Notes: generated by a model from the letters alone, not told the origin. A stretch of 64,000 nt of DNA from Streptomyces sp. NBC_01463 (GCA_036227345.1 CP109468.1:6634001-6698000), one strand, 5' to 3'; counted from the first letter of the stretch, positions 38,089 through 47,518 are shown. Numbers and translations: made by a program.

Positions 38089-39576
38089 ATGGATCTCGAC
38101 ACGTTCCGCAAGCTGGCCGTCGACCGGCGCGTCATCCCCGTCACCCGCCGGCTCCTCGCGGACGGCGACACCCCGGTCGGTCTCTACCGCAAGCTGGCGG
38201 GGGAGCGCACCGGCACCTTCCTCCTGGAATCCGCGGAGAACGGCCGCACCTGGTCGCGCTACTCCTTCATCGGCGTACGCAGCGCCGCCACCCTCACCAC
38301 CCGCGACGGCGAGGCCCACTGGCTCGGCACCCCGCCGGTCGGCGTCCCCGTCGAGGGCGACCCGCTGCAGGCCCTGCGCGCCACCATCGAGACCCTGCAC
38401 ACCCCGCACGACCAGGAATCGGGGCTCCCGCCGTTCACCGGCGGCATGGTCGGCTACCTCGGCTACGACATCGTGCGCCGGCTGGAGAAGATCGGCGAGA
38501 GCGGCGGCGACGATCTGAAGCTCCCCGAGCTGACGATGCTGCTCACCTCCGACCTCGCCGTCCTCGACCACTGGGACGGCAGCGTCCTGCTGATCGCCAA
38601 CGCGATCAACCACAACGACCTGGCCACCGGCGTCGACGAGGCCCACGCCGACGCCGTCGCCCGGCTCGACGCCATGGAGCGGGACCTGCGCCGCCCGGTC
38701 GAGAACGCCCCCGCCGCCCTGCCGCCCTCCGAGCTCCCGCCCTACACCGCCCTGTGGGGAGGCAAGGCCTACCAGGACGCCGTCGAGGACGTGAAGGAGC
38801 GCATCCGGGCAGGCGAGGCCTTCCAGGTCGTCCCCTCCCAGCGCTTCGAGACCCCGTGCACGGCGAGCGCGCTGGACGTCTACCGGGTGCTGCGCGCCAC
38901 CAACCCCTCCCCGTACATGTACCTCTTCCGCTTCGACGGCTTCGACGTCGCGGGCTCCAGCCCCGAGGCCCTCGTCAAGGTCGAGGACGGCCGCGCGATG
39001 GTCCACCCGATCGCCGGCACCCGGCACCGCGGCGCCACCCCGCAGGAGGACCAGGCGCTCGCCGACGAACTCCTCGCCGACCCGAAGGAACGCGCCGAGC
39101 ACCTGATGCTCGTCGACCTCGGCCGCAACGACCTGGGGCGCGTCTGCGAGCCGGGCAGCGTCGAGGTCGTCGACTTCATGTCGATCGAGCGGTACTCCCA
39201 CGTGATGCACATCGTGTCCACCGTCACCGGCCGCGTCGCCGAGGGCCGTACCGCCTTCGACGTCCTCACCGCGTGCTTCCCCGCGGGCACCCTCTCCGGC
39301 GCCCCCAAGCCGCGCGCGATGCAGATCATCGAGGAGCTCGAACCCACCCGCCGCGGGCTGTACGGCGGCTGCGTCGGCTACCTCGACTTCGCCGGGGACT
39401 CCGACACCGCCATCGCCATCCGCACCGCGCTGCTGCGCGACGGCACCGCGTACGTCCAGGCCGGGGCCGGCGTCGTCGCCGACTCCGACCCGGTCGCCGA
39501 GGACACCGAGTGCCGCAACAAGGCCGCGGCGGTGCTGCGCGCCGTGCACACCGCCAACCGGCTCGGCGGGCACTGA
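38089..39576 (+). CDS. trpE: Anthranilate synthase component I
   Basis: Converts chorismate to anthranilate, the first step of tryptophan synthesis. 495 residues, full length for the large subunit. Chorismate-binding motifs are intact: the catalytic region [52 protein letters not shown] and GGCVGYLDF. The N-terminal allosteric tryptophan site has [16 protein letters not shown]. The glutaminase partner TrpG is not in the window. It follows hisI by 11 bases. I looked for a leader peptide with Trp codons and found none. Confidence 0.96.
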   Translation: MDLDTFRKLAVDRRVIPVTRRLLADGDTPVGLYRKLAGERTGTFLLESAENGRTWSRYSFIGVRSAATLTTRDGEAHWLGTPPVGVPVEGDPLQALRATIETLHTPHDQESGLPPFTGGMVGYLGYDIVRRLEKIGESGGDDLKLPELTMLLTSDLAVLDHWDGSVLLIANAINHNDLATGVDEAHADAVARLDAMERDLRRPVENAPAALPPSELPPYTALWGGKAYQDAVEDVKERIRAGEAFQVVPSQRFETPCTASALDVYRVLRATNPSPYMYLFRFDGFDVAGSSPEALVKVEDGRAMVHPIAGTRHRGATPQEDQALADELLADPKERAEHLMLVDLGRNDLGRVCEPGSVEVVDFMSIERYSHVMHIVSTVTGRVAEGRTAFDVLTACFPAGTLSGAPKPRAMQIIEELEPTRRGLYGGCVGYLDFAGDSDTAIAIRTALLRDGTAYVQAGAGVVADSDPVAEDTECRNKAAAVLRAVHTANRLGGH

Positions 39577-39646
39577 CGATCCGGTGAGACGACCGGCACA
39601 CGGGGGGCGGTCCGCCATCACGGGGCCGTAAGGGATAGTGGAGTAC

Positions 39647-40297
39647 GTGAGTGCTGTCCCCGTACCCCAGCCCCGTGCCGAAGCCGCCGCCGCGCCCGAC
39701 AGCGCGGGGAGCCGCCGAAGCCTGGCCGCCGGCCTGCTCCTCGGGGCCGCCGGTGCCACCGTCGTCCTGCTCGCCTCCGGCCAGACCTGGGCCGAGGGCA
39801 AGGCCGCGGTCGGCGGCGGCACCCTGGCACTGAGCGCCGAGGGGCAGGACGTCACCGGCCTCCCCGCGGCCCTCGCCATAGTCGGCCTGGCCGCCCTCGT
39901 CGCCGTCTTCGCCGTCCGCGGCGCCGGCCGGCTCGCCGTCGCAGGACTGCTGGCCCTCAGCGGCCTCGGCGCCGCGCTGAGCGCCTACATCGGCGCGTCC
40001 GACAGCGCCGCACTCGACGAGAAGGCCGCGCAGACCACCGGTGACACCTCCGCCGCCATCCACGCACTCAGCCACACCGCCTGGCCCTACATCACCGCGG
40101 CCGGCGGCCTGCTGATCCTGCTGGCCGGACTCCTCGCCCTGCGCTTCGGCAGCCGCTGGCCCACGATGTCCGGACGGTACGAGCGCGACGGCACCCCGCG
40201 CCCCCGCAAGGCCCCCCGCGCCGCCCCGGACCCCGACCGGCCCGAGGACCTGTGGAAGGCCCTGGACCGCGGCGAGGACCCGACGCGCGAGGCATGA
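39647..40297 (+). CDS. Trp-region conserved membrane protein (TIGR02234 type)
   Basis: A 216-residue membrane protein of the type found beside trp genes in actinobacteria (Trp_oprn_chp). Four hydrophobic segments at about 24-44, 73-92, 98-116 and 143-165. An extracytoplasmic loop carries SGQTWAEGKAA, and a basic Pro/Arg-rich cytoplasmic tail follows. Function unknown despite the constant linkage to tryptophan synthesis. GTG 39647 is preceded by GATAGT seven bases upstream, the layout of a leaderless mRNA; GTG 39638 is an in-frame alternative. Confidence 0.82.
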   Translation: MSAVPVPQPRAEAAAAPDSAGSRRSLAAGLLLGAAGATVVLLASGQTWAEGKAAVGGGTLALSAEGQDVTGLPAALAIVGLAALVAVFAVRGAGRLAVAGLLALSGLGAALSAYIGASDSAALDEKAAQTTGDTSAAIHALSHTAWPYITAAGGLLILLAGLLALRFGSRWPTMSGRYERDGTPRPRKAPRAAPDPDRPEDLWKALDRGEDPTREA

Positions 40298-40316
40298 CCC
40301 CCACGCTCACGCCGCA

Positions 40317-40330
40317 CCCGCACGTGCGGG
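40317..40330. promoter_or_regulatory. 14-base perfect palindrome
   Basis: CCCGCACGTGCGGG, immediately followed by a -10-like GACAAT (40330-40335), upstream of the small membrane protein gene. Placed like an operator over a promoter; it could also be a small hairpin. Confidence 0.4.
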
Positions 40331-40428
40331 ACAATGGCCGTGAGCTCGCGGCACTCCGGCGCCCACAGCGGCACGGTCGCGGCGACCCCGAGCGATACCA
40401 ACAGCGCAACATCAACGAGGAGCAACTC

Positions 40429-40677
40429 ATGGCGGGCAGCAGCCACGGACACACCCCGGCCGCCTGGACCGGTGTCATCATCGCCTTCATCGGCTTCTGC
40501 ATCGCGGGCGTCTTCATGGTCGCGGCCAACCCGCTCGGGTTCTGGGCCGGAATCGTCGTCGTCTTCGTCGGCGGGATCGTCGGCCTGGCCATGAAGGCCG
40601 CCGGCCTCGGCATGCCGAAGGAGTCGTCGGAACTGGCGGCGGCCAGGGCCCGCGCCGGTCAGGCGCAGACCTCCTGA
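40429..40677 (+). CDS. Small conserved membrane protein (82 aa)
   Basis: 82 residues with a short His/Gly start (MAGSSHGHTPAAW) and two hydrophobic segments (about 14-32 and 36-58). The tail is charged and Ala-rich (ESSELAAARARAGQ). It resembles the small HGxxE-type membrane proteins of actinobacterial trp regions. ATG 40429 with GAGGAG seven bases upstream, a strong site. Function unknown. It sits between the Trp-region membrane protein and the DUF2752 gene, and is followed by its own terminator. Confidence 0.78.
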   Translation: MAGSSHGHTPAAWTGVIIAFIGFCIAGVFMVAANPLGFWAGIVVVFVGGIVGLAMKAAGLGMPKESSELAAARARAGQAQTS

Positions 40678-40700
40678 CCCGTCCCGAGGACGCACGCGCG

Positions 40701-40730
40701 AGGCGCAGCCCGGTCCGGGCTGCGCCTTTC
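40701..40730 (+). terminator. Hairpin terminator with T-run
   Basis: 12-bp perfect arms AGGCGCAGCCCG (40701-40712) and 40716-40727 with a 3-base loop, followed by TT. It separates the small membrane protein gene from the DUF2752 gene. Confidence 0.85.
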
Positions 40731-40742
40731 CGCGTCAGCGGC

Positions 40743-40748
40743 GACAAT
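40743..40748 (+). promoter_or_regulatory. Predicted -10 box of a leaderless DUF2752 transcript
   Basis: GACAAT six bases before GTG 40755; the gene has no Shine-Dalgarno and follows a terminator, so it needs its own promoter. Confidence 0.35.
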
Positions 40749-40754
40749 CACCGG

Positions 40755-41255
40755 GTGGACGCATCGCCTTCTCCCGCAGCCCCTCCGTCGGCCGGCCCCG
40801 CGCCGGTGCCCGGCCACCAGGGCCTCCCGCCGGTCTTCCCGCCCGCTCCCGTCCCGGCCTCGCGGCTGCGGCGGATCGCCACCCCGGCCGCCGTCCTGGC
40901 CGTCGTCGTCGGCGCCTTCGGCTACGTCGGCTCCGTCGACCCCAACGAACCGGGCCACTACCCGGTGTGTCCGCTGCTCCGGTTCACCGGCATCTACTGC
41001 CCCGGCTGCGGCGGGCTGCGCAGTGCCCACGCCTTCGCGCACGGCGACATCGTGGCGGCGCTCGGCTCCAACGCCCTCGCCGTCATCGGCTACGCGGCCT
41101 TCGCCGTGCTCTGGGTCCTCTGGGCGGTCCGGGCGGCCTCCGGGCGGCCGCTGCGGTTCGAACCGAAACCGGTCCACTGGTGGGGGATCGGTGCCGTCCT
41201 GCTGATCTTCACGGTCGTCCGGAACCTGCCGTTCGGATCGGCGCTCGCGCCGTGA
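40755..41255 (+). CDS. DUF2752 membrane protein
   Basis: A 166-residue membrane protein of the DUF2752 family. A Pro-rich N-terminus is followed by a hydrophobic segment at about 43-60. The family motif [19 protein letters not shown] comes next, a Cys-rich loop that could bind metal or haem. Two more helices lie at about 98-118 and 138-155. Function unknown. GTG 40755; a -10-like GACAAT exactly six bases upstream suggests a leaderless mRNA. trpC follows 115 bases later. Confidence 0.85.
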   Translation: MDASPSPAAPPSAGPAPVPGHQGLPPVFPPAPVPASRLRRIATPAAVLAVVVGAFGYVGSVDPNEPGHYPVCPLLRFTGIYCPGCGGLRSAHAFAHGDIVAALGSNALAVIGYAAFAVLWVLWAVRAASGRPLRFEPKPVHWWGIGAVLLIFTVVRNLPFGSALAP

Positions 41256-41370
41256 ATGCCCAGGTAGTGGGACATCCAGTGGGCGGATGCGGGCCCATCG
41301 GCCTCCTGCGGATACCATCGGGATGTCTCATCCTGTTCCCTTGTCAACGTCCCGGAAGGGGGCCTCTCGC

Positions 41371-42180
41371 GTGAGTGTGCTCGACGAGATCATCGACGGC
41401 GTCCGCGCCGACCTCGCGGAGCGGCAGGCGCGCGTCAGCCTCGACGAGCTCAAGGAACGCGCGGCCCGCGCTCCCCAGGCGAAGGACGGAGTCGCCGCCC
41501 TGCGCGGCGAGGGCGTGACCGTCATCTGCGAGGTCAAGCGCTCCAGCCCCTCCAAGGGCGCCCTGGCCGCGATCGCCGACCCGGCCGCGCTCGCCGCGGA
41601 CTACGAGGCGGGCGGTGCGTCCGTCATCTCGGTCCTCACCGAGGAGCGTCGCTTCGGCGGATCGCTGGCCGACCTGGAGGCCGTCCGGGCCAAGGTCGAC
41701 ATCCCGGTCCTGCGCAAGGACTTCATCGTCACCTCGTACCAGCTGTGGGAGGCGCGCGCGTACGGCGCCGACCTGGCCCTGCTGATCGTCGCCGCCCTCG
41801 ACCAGGAGGCGCTCGTCTCCCTGATCGAGCGTGCCGAGTCCATCGGCCTGACGCCGCTGGTCGAGGCGCACGACGAGGAGGAGGCGGAGCGCGCGGTGGA
41901 GGCCGGCGCCAGGATCATCGGCGTCAACGCGCGCAACCTGAAGGACCTCAAGGTCGACCGCTCCGTCTTCGAGCGCGTCGCCCCGGAGATCCCGGACCAC
42001 ATCATCAAGGTCGCCGAGTCCGGCGTCCGCGGCCCGCACGACCTCATCGCCTACGCCAACGCCGGCGCGGACTCCGTGCTGGTCGGCGAGTCCCTGGTCA
42101 CCGGCCGCGACCCGCGGTCCGCCGTCGCCGACCTGGTCGCCGCCGGCGCCCACCCGGCGCTCCGGCACGGACGGAGCTGA
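41371..42180 (+). CDS. trpC: Indole-3-glycerol phosphate synthase
   Basis: Closes the indole ring from CdRP. 269 residues, a (beta/alpha)8 barrel. Catalytic motifs: [13 protein letters not shown] (Lys of the active site), [44 protein letters not shown] and VAESGVRG. Monofunctional, with no fused TrpF. GTG 41371 has GGAAGGGGG about 9 bases upstream. TACCAT at 41313 is a possible -10 giving a short leader. trpM, trpB and trpA follow. Confidence 0.96.
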   Translation: MSVLDEIIDGVRADLAERQARVSLDELKERAARAPQAKDGVAALRGEGVTVICEVKRSSPSKGALAAIADPAALAADYEAGGASVISVLTEERRFGGSLADLEAVRAKVDIPVLRKDFIVTSYQLWEARAYGADLALLIVAALDQEALVSLIERAESIGLTPLVEAHDEEEAERAVEAGARIIGVNARNLKDLKVDRSVFERVAPEIPDHIIKVAESGVRGPHDLIAYANAGADSVLVGESLVTGRDPRSAVADLVAAGAHPALRHGRS

Positions 42181-42188
42181 CCGCACCC

Positions 42189-42407
42189 GTGTCCGCCGAC
42201 TGTTCCGCCTTCCGCCCCCGGCCGGGCCTGCGCCCCGCCGGTCCGCGGCAGCTGCGGGACCCGCACGCGCCGCTGGCACGCGGCTGCCGCCCCCGCGGCT
42301 GCCGCGCACCCGCCCGCCGCGTGCACGGCCGGCGGGTGCGGTACGTGATCGGCGACGAGCCCGGCCAGGTCAACGGCATGCGATGGCGCACGGGGTCCGC
42401 GCAGTAG
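42189..42407 (+). CDS. trpM: TrpM, small basic modulator of tryptophan biosynthesis
   Basis: A 72-residue, strongly Arg-rich and Cys-containing small protein ([19 protein letters not shown], then [17 protein letters not shown]). It sits between trpC and trpB and matches my recollection of Streptomyces TrpM (TrpX), reported to modulate tryptophan synthesis and differentiation. GTG 42189 lies 8 bases after the trpC stop; shorter starts within the frame are possible because the N-terminal 25 residues look less constrained. No enzyme domain is visible. Confidence 0.75.
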   Translation: MSADCSAFRPRPGLRPAGPRQLRDPHAPLARGCRPRGCRAPARRVHGRRVRYVIGDEPGQVNGMRWRTGSAQ

Positions 42408-42541
42408 AGCGAGCCCCGGCCGTCGTCCCCGCCCCACCGGCGGACCCGCACGACCGCACCGCCCGGCCACGGCCGCGGCGGCGCTCCGCTCACGGCGCAT
42501 ACGGTGAACCCACCCACTGCCATGCCGAGGAGCACGTCGAG

Positions 42542-43828
42542 ATGTCGTCCGACTTCTTCATTCCGGACCCGGAGGGTCTGATCCCCAGCGCCGAGGGGTA
42601 CTTCGGCGCGTACGGCGGAAAGTTCATCCCGGAGGCGCTCGTCGCCGCCGTGGACGAGGTCGCCGTCGAGTACGACAAGGCCAAGGCCGACCCGGCCTTC
42701 GCCGCCGAGCTCAACGCGCTCATGGTCGACTACACCGGCCGCCCCAGCGCCCTCACCGAGGTCCGGCGCTTCGCCGAGCACGCGGGCGGCGCCCGGATCT
42801 TCCTCAAGCGCGAGGACCTCAACCACACCGGCTCGCACAAGATCAACAACGTGCTGGGCCAGGCGCTGCTCACCAAGCGCATGGGCAAGACCCGCGTCAT
42901 CGCCGAGACCGGAGCCGGCCAGCACGGCGTCGCCACCGCGACCGCCTGCGCGCTCTTCGGCCTCGAATGCACCATCTACATGGGCGAGATCGACACCGAG
43001 CGCCAGGCGCTGAACGTGGCGCGCATGCGGATGCTCGGCGCCGAGGTCATCGCCGTGAAGTCGGGCTCCCGCACCCTCAAGGACGCCATCAACGAGGCGT
43101 TCCGCGACTGGGTCGCCAACGTGGACCGCACCCACTACCTCTTCGGTACGGTCGCGGGCCCGCACCCCTTCCCGGCGATGGTCCGCGACTTCCACCGCGT
43201 GATCGGCGTCGAGGCCAGGCGGCAGATCCTGGAGAAGGCCGGCCGGCTGCCGGACGCCGCGGTCGCCTGCGTCGGCGGCGGTTCCAACGCCATCGGCCTC
43301 TTCCACGCCTTCATCCCGGACGCCGGCGTCCGCCTCATCGGCTGCGAGCCCGCCGGACACGGCGTGGAGACCGGCGAGCACGCGGCGACCCTGACCGCGG
43401 GCGAGCCCGGCATCCTGCACGGCTCGCGCAGCTACGTCCTCCAGGACGACGAGGGCCAGATCACCGAGCCGTACTCCATCTCGGCCGGTCTGGACTACCC
43501 GGGCATCGGCCCGGAGCACGCCTACCTGAAGGACGTCGGCCGCGGCGAGTACCGCGCGGTCACCGACGACGCGGCCATGCAGGCGCTGCGCCTGCTCTCC
43601 CGCACCGAGGGCATCATCCCGGCGATCGAGAGCGCCCACGCGCTGGCCGGGGCCCTGGAGGTCGGCAAGGAGCTCGGCAAGGACGGACTGATCCTGATCA
43701 ACCTGTCCGGCCGCGGCGACAAGGACATGGACACGGCGGCCCGCTACTTCGGGCTGTACGACACGGACGCGGCGGTCGAGGCCGCCGCGGACAGCGACAT
43801 CGCGGAGATCGAGGGGGACGCCAAGTGA
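42542..43828 (+). CDS. trpB: Tryptophan synthase beta chain
   Basis: PLP enzyme condensing indole with serine. 428 residues. The PLP lysine is Lys100 in [11 protein letters not shown]; other motifs are ETGAGQHG, the phosphate loop [10 protein letters not shown] and [11 protein letters not shown]. TrpB1 type, which works with TrpA. ATG 42542 with GAGGAG nine bases upstream; the longer frame to 42383 overlaps trpM and is not used. The stop overlaps the trpA start (GTGA), coupling synthesis of the two subunits. Confidence 0.97.
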   Translation: MSSDFFIPDPEGLIPSAEGYFGAYGGKFIPEALVAAVDEVAVEYDKAKADPAFAAELNALMVDYTGRPSALTEVRRFAEHAGGARIFLKREDLNHTGSHKINNVLGQALLTKRMGKTRVIAETGAGQHGVATATACALFGLECTIYMGEIDTERQALNVARMRMLGAEVIAVKSGSRTLKDAINEAFRDWVANVDRTHYLFGTVAGPHPFPAMVRDFHRVIGVEARRQILEKAGRLPDAAVACVGGGSNAIGLFHAFIPDAGVRLIGCEPAGHGVETGEHAATLTAGEPGILHGSRSYVLQDDEGQITEPYSISAGLDYPGIGPEHAYLKDVGRGEYRAVTDDAAMQALRLLSRTEGIIPAIESAHALAGALEVGKELGKDGLILINLSGRGDKDMDTAARYFGLYDTDAAVEAAADSDIAEIEGDAK

Positions 43829-44637
43829 GCGGCAACATCGAGCTGCTGAACACCACGCTCGCCGCGGCCCGCGCCGAGGACCGGGCCGCGCTGATCGCGT
43901 ACCTGCCCGCCGGCTTCCCGACCGTGGACGGCGCCATCGAGGCCGTCAAGGCCGTGGTCGCGGGCGGCGCCGACGTCGTCGAGGTCGGGCTGCCGCACAG
44001 CGACCCGGTGCTCGACGGACCCGTCATCCAGACCGCCGACGACATCGCGCTGCGCGGCGGCGTGCGGATCGCCGACGTGATGCGCACGGTCCGTGAGGCG
44101 CACGAGGCGACCGGCGCGCCGATCCTCGTCATGACGTACTGGAACCCGATCGACCGGTACGGCGTCGAGCGCTTCACCGCCGAGCTCGCCGCGGCGGGCG
44201 GCGCCGGGTGCATCCTGCCCGACCTGCCGGTCCAGGAGTCCGCGCTGTGGCGCGAGCACGCGGACAAGCACGGCCTCGCGACCGTGTTCGTCGTCGCGCC
44301 CAGCAGCAAGGACGAGCGGCTCGCCACCATCACGGCGGCCGGCTCCGGCTTCGTGTACGCCGCGTCGCTCATGGGCGTCACCGGCACCCGCGCCTCGGTC
44401 GGCGAACAGGCCCAGGACCTGGTGCGGCGCACCCGCGCCACCACCGGCATCCCGGTCTGCGTGGGCCTCGGCGTCTCCAACGCCGAGCAGGCCGCGGAGG
44501 TGGCGGGCTTCGCCGACGGCGTCATCGTCGGATCCGCCTTCGTCAAGCGGATGCTCGACGCCCCCGACGAGGCGGCCGGTCTCGTGGCCGTCCGCTCGCT
44601 GGCGGCCGATCTGGCCGAGGGTGTTCGAAAGCGCTGA
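43825..44637 (+). CDS. trpA: Tryptophan synthase alpha chain
   Basis: Splits indole-3-glycerol phosphate to indole and glyceraldehyde-3-phosphate. 270 residues, a (beta/alpha)8 barrel. The catalytic Glu is in [16 protein letters not shown], with the catalytic Asp following it; the phosphate-binding GLGVSNAEQ and VGSAFVKR are present. GTG 43825 overlaps the trpB stop, with GAGGGGGA upstream. It is the last trp gene before a terminator. Confidence 0.96.
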   Translation: MSGNIELLNTTLAAARAEDRAALIAYLPAGFPTVDGAIEAVKAVVAGGADVVEVGLPHSDPVLDGPVIQTADDIALRGGVRIADVMRTVREAHEATGAPILVMTYWNPIDRYGVERFTAELAAAGGAGCILPDLPVQESALWREHADKHGLATVFVVAPSSKDERLATITAAGSGFVYAASLMGVTGTRASVGEQAQDLVRRTRATTGIPVCVGLGVSNAEQAAEVAGFADGVIVGSAFVKRMLDAPDEAAGLVAVRSLAADLAEGVRKR

Positions 44638-44670
44638 CGCCGGGCGTAACCCGAATGGGTGGACCTGGGA

Positions 44671-44698
44671 CCGGGGAGGCACGCGAGTGCCTCCCCGG
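44671..44698 (+). terminator. trp operon terminator
   Basis: 12-bp perfect arms CCGGGGAGGCAC (44671-44682) and 44687-44698 with a GCGA tetraloop, then TT. It ends only 15 bases before the start of the next gene. Confidence 0.88.
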
Positions 44699-44713
44699 TT
44701 CGTTGCTGCGGGT

Positions 44714-45541
44714 GTGAGCGAGAAGAACCAAGAGGGAAAAAGGGCCGCGCGTGACCGGCTGATCCAGCAGCGCGAGCAGGCGAGGGCGCGCGAGCGCCGC
44801 CGCCGCACGCTGATCGTCTCCGCGGCCGTGGTGGGGGTGCTGGGGCTGGCCGCCGTCGTCGGTGTGATCGCGGCGAACACCGGTGGCAAGGGTGACAAGG
44901 CCAAGGCGTCAGGTCCGGCCGTCGCGCCGTCCGGGGCTACCGGCAAGGACAGCCTGACCATTCCGGTGGGAGCGGACGACGCCCCGTCCACGCTCACGGT
45001 CTGGGAGGACTTCCGCTGCCCGGTCTGCGCCCAGTTCGAGAACGCGTTCCGCGACACGATCCACCAGTTGGAGCAGAGCGGGCAGCTGAAGGTCGACTAC
45101 CACTTCGCCACGCTGATCGACGGCAATCTCGGCGGCAGCGGCTCGCTCAGGGCGGCCAACGCGGCGGCCTGCGCCCAGGACGTCGGCAAGTTCCCCGCCT
45201 ACCACGACGTCCTGTACCGCAATCAGCCGCAGGAGTCCGACGACGCCTTCGGTGACAACGGCAAGCTGATCGACCTGTCGAAGAAGGTCGACGGGCTCGA
45301 CACGCCCGCCTTCCGCAGCTGTGTCGAGGACGGCAAGCACGACGCCTGGGTGCAGAAGTCCAACACCGCATTCCAGAACGGCGGATTCCAGGGCACGCCC
45401 ACCGCCCTGCTCAACGGCGAGTCGATCTTCCCCAAGAAGGGGAACGAGGCCATCACCGTCGCCAACCTGAAGAAGTGGGTCGCCGAGGCCAACAAGGGCA
45501 AGAAGCCGGGCACCGTCACACCCTCCCCGTCGGGCTCCTGA
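44714..45541 (+). CDS. Membrane-anchored DsbA-like oxidoreductase (second copy)
   Basis: 275 residues with the same plan as the protein at 4887-5708. A basic N-terminus (1-31, rich in Arg and Gln) is followed by a single membrane helix (32-55), a short Ser/Pro linker and a thioredoxin-like domain with CPVC (Cys102, Cys105) and cis-proline loop QGTPTALLNG. Two further Cys (CAQ near 155 and SCVED) lie in the inserted helical part. GTG 44714 follows the trp terminator by 15 bases with no clear ribosome binding site. Its own promoter is not evident, so it may depend on read-through. lgt follows. Confidence 0.86.
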   Translation: MSEKNQEGKRAARDRLIQQREQARARERRRRTLIVSAAVVGVLGLAAVVGVIAANTGGKGDKAKASGPAVAPSGATGKDSLTIPVGADDAPSTLTVWEDFRCPVCAQFENAFRDTIHQLEQSGQLKVDYHFATLIDGNLGGSGSLRAANAAACAQDVGKFPAYHDVLYRNQPQESDDAFGDNGKLIDLSKKVDGLDTPAFRSCVEDGKHDAWVQKSNTAFQNGGFQGTPTALLNGESIFPKKGNEAITVANLKKWVAEANKGKKPGTVTPSPSGS

Positions 45542-45591
45542 GCGGCGCCCGCCCGGGGGAATCGATGACCGGCTCGTTACCCAGACGTTGT

Positions 45592-45618
45592 CGGGCGGGT
45601 TGCCGTACGTCCCGCCCG
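45592..45618 (+). terminator. Hairpin between the DsbA-like gene and lgt
   Basis: 8-bp arms CGGGCGGG (45592-45599) and CCCGCCCG (45611-45618) with an 11-base loop, in the 99-base gap before lgt. A -10-like TAGCGT follows. Terminator or leader structure. Confidence 0.45.
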
Positions 45619-45640
45619 GCAGGGTAGCGTCGACGATGCC

Positions 45641-46612
45641 ATGAATCTTGCCTACATCCCCAGCCCGTCGACCGGCGTGATCGATCTCGGACCGATCCCG
45701 CTCCGCGGCTACGCGTTCTGCATCATCATCGGTGTCTTCGTCGCCGTCTGGTTCGGCAACAAGCGCTGGGTCGCCCGAGGCGGCAAAGCCGGCACTGTCG
45801 CCGACATCGCCGTCTGGGCCGTGCCCTTCGGCCTCGTCGGCGGAAGGCTCTACCACGTCATCACCGACTACCAGCTGTACTTCAGCGACGGTGAGAACTG
45901 GGTGGACGCCTTCAAGATCTGGCAGGGCGGCCTCGGTATCTGGGGTGCGATCGCGCTCGGCGCGGTCGGTGCCTGGATCGGCTGCCGCCGCCGCGGGATC
46001 CCGCTGCCCGCCTGGGCCGACGCGCTCGCCCCCGGAATCGCCCTGGCCCAGGCCTGCGGCCGCTGGGGCAACTGGTTCAACCAGGAGCTGTACGGCCGGG
46101 AGACCGACGTCCCGTGGGCGCTGAAGATCAGCGAGGGCCCCAACCGGGTCGCCGGCACCTACCACCCGACGTTCCTGTACGAGTCGCTGTGGTGCATCGG
46201 TGTGGCGCTCCTGGTGATCTGGGCCGACCGCCGCTTCAAGCTCGGACACGGACGGGCGTTCGCGCTGTACGTCGCCGCGTACTGCGCGGGCCGCGCCTGG
46301 ATCGAGTACATGCGCGTCGACGAGGCCCACCACATCCTGGGCCTGCGTCTGAACGTGTGGACCGCGCTGATCGTGTTCGTGCTCGCGGTGGTGTACATCG
46401 TGATCTCGGCGAGGGTGAGGCCGGGCCGCGAGGAGATCGTCGAGCCGGAGACGCCCCAGACGCCCGTGTCCACGGACGCGGCCGATGCCGGGGACGCCGA
46501 AGACGGGGAGTCCGGCGAGGACCGGGAGCCCGGCGACGTGAAGCCGGTCGAGTCCGCGTCCGAGGAGGACGCGCCGAAGACGAACGGTGAGGCGGAGACG
46601 GCCAAGGGCTGA
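45641..46612 (+). CDS. lgt: Prolipoprotein diacylglyceryl transferase
   Basis: Transfers diacylglycerol from phosphatidylglycerol to the lipobox Cys of prelipoproteins, in the cytoplasmic membrane. 323 residues with about seven membrane helices. The Lgt signature GRWGNWFNQELYG is present, as are the catalytic-region His in GGRLYHVITDY and the conserved RAWIEYMRVDE. An acidic tail of about 65 residues rich in Glu, Asp and Ala is typical of actinobacterial Lgt. ATG 45641; no clear Shine-Dalgarno. Confidence 0.97.
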   Translation: MNLAYIPSPSTGVIDLGPIPLRGYAFCIIIGVFVAVWFGNKRWVARGGKAGTVADIAVWAVPFGLVGGRLYHVITDYQLYFSDGENWVDAFKIWQGGLGIWGAIALGAVGAWIGCRRRGIPLPAWADALAPGIALAQACGRWGNWFNQELYGRETDVPWALKISEGPNRVAGTYHPTFLYESLWCIGVALLVIWADRRFKLGHGRAFALYVAAYCAGRAWIEYMRVDEAHHILGLRLNVWTALIVFVLAVVYIVISARVRPGREEIVEPETPQTPVSTDAADAGDAEDGESGEDREPGDVKPVESASEEDAPKTNGEAETAKG

Positions 46613-46633
46613 CACCGACCGCACCCACCACTT

Positions 46634-46666
46634 CGAGGGGCCGCCGAATGATTCGGCGGCCCCTCG
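46634..46666. terminator. Bidirectional terminator after lgt
   Basis: 16-bp perfect arms CGAGGGGCCGCCGAAT (46634-46649) and 46651-46666, practically a continuous palindrome, between lgt and the converging CitE-like operon. Confidence 0.9.
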
Positions 46667-46694
46667 TCATGCGCTGCCCGCGGGCGCCAGGTGC

Positions 46695-46713
46695 CCTCAA
46701 TCGCCGGACGGGC
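46695..46713. repeat. Streptomyces intergenic repeat (copy 2), overlapping a stop codon
   Basis: The same 19-base word as at 16410-16428. Read on the minus strand it supplies the last codons (Pro-Ser-Gly-Asp) and the TGA stop of the CitE-like gene. Confidence 0.65.
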
Positions 46714-47518
46714 TCGATTCCGCCAGGGCCAGCGTGCGGTGGGCCTGGGCCACCACCGCCGCGTCGACGAAGCGGCCGTCCGGCAGGGCCAGCGCGCCCG
46801 CCTCTTCCCGGGCCGCCTCGACGATCTCGTGCGCGGCCTCCACCTCCTGCGGCGTCGGCCGGAACGCCCGCTCGATCACCGGGAGCTGCCGGGGATGGAT
46901 CGCCGCCCGGCCGAGGAAGCCGAGGGCCCGGCCGTGGGCGCAGGACGTCCACAGCCCGTCCAGGTCCCGGACGTCCGGGAACACCGACTGGGTGGGCGGG
47001 GCGAGACCGGCCGCCCGGGCCGCGACCACCACCCGGCTGCGCGACCAGTCCAGCCCCGTGTCGTCCCGGACCCCCAGATCGGCCCGCAGGTCCGCCTCGC
47101 CCAGGGCGATGGAGCGCACCTGGGGATGGGCGGCGGCCACCGTGTACGCGTGCTCGATGCCGAGCGCCGACTCCAGCAGCGGACAGAGCGCGACGCCGGG
47201 GGCGAGCGCCGCGATGTGATGGACGGACGCCGCGTGCGTGATCTTCGGCAGCCGCAGCTCGGCGAGGCCCGGCAGCCCCGCCAGGGCCAGCACGTCCGCC
47301 TCCGTGTGGACCCGGACGTGGACCGGGGCCGCGGCGGGGGAGGCCGGTGCGGAGAGCAGTTCGGCGGTGGCCGACCGCGCGTACTCCTTGCGGTCGGGGG
47401 CGACCGCGTCCTCCAGGTCGACGATCACCACGTCCGCCCCCGAGTCCCGTGCCTTGCGGACCACGTCCGGCCGGTCGCCGGGGACGTACAGCCAGGTCAG
47501 CGGGGTCTCGGCGGTCAC
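46697..47518 (-). CDS. HpcH/HpaI aldolase / citrate lyase beta-like (CitE-like) protein
   Basis: A 273-residue CitE-like lyase, usually acting on CoA thioesters of malyl or citramalyl type with Mg2+. Motifs: LYVPGDRPDVVRKARDSGADVVIVDLEDAV (the metal and CoA region), LCPLLESALGIEHAY with the catalytic Glu, and GEADLRADLGV. The final residues come from a repeat element. GTG 47518 overlaps the CoA-transferase stop (GTGA). Last gene of the seven-gene minus-strand operon. With the CaiB/BaiF transferase it probably forms a two-step activation and cleavage of a dicarboxylic or hydroxy acid. The exact substrate is unknown. Confidence 0.85.
   Translation of the reverse strand: MTAETPLTWLYVPGDRPDVVRKARDSGADVVIVDLEDAVAPDRKEYARSATAELLSAPASPAAAPVHVRVHTEADVLALAGLPGLAELRLPKITHAASVHHIAALAPGVALCPLLESALGIEHAYTVAAAHPQVRSIALGEADLRADLGVRDDTGLDWSRSRVVVAARAAGLAPPTQSVFPDVRDLDGLWTSCAHGRALGFLGRAAIHPRQLPVIERAFRPTPQEVEAAHEIVEAAREEAGALALPDGRFVDAAVVAQAHRTLALAESSPSGD

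Noticed and set aside
41256..41370. Trp leader peptide or attenuator before trpC
   Set aside because: No short frame with a run of Trp codons and no terminator/antiterminator pair. The same is true of the 11 bases before trpE.
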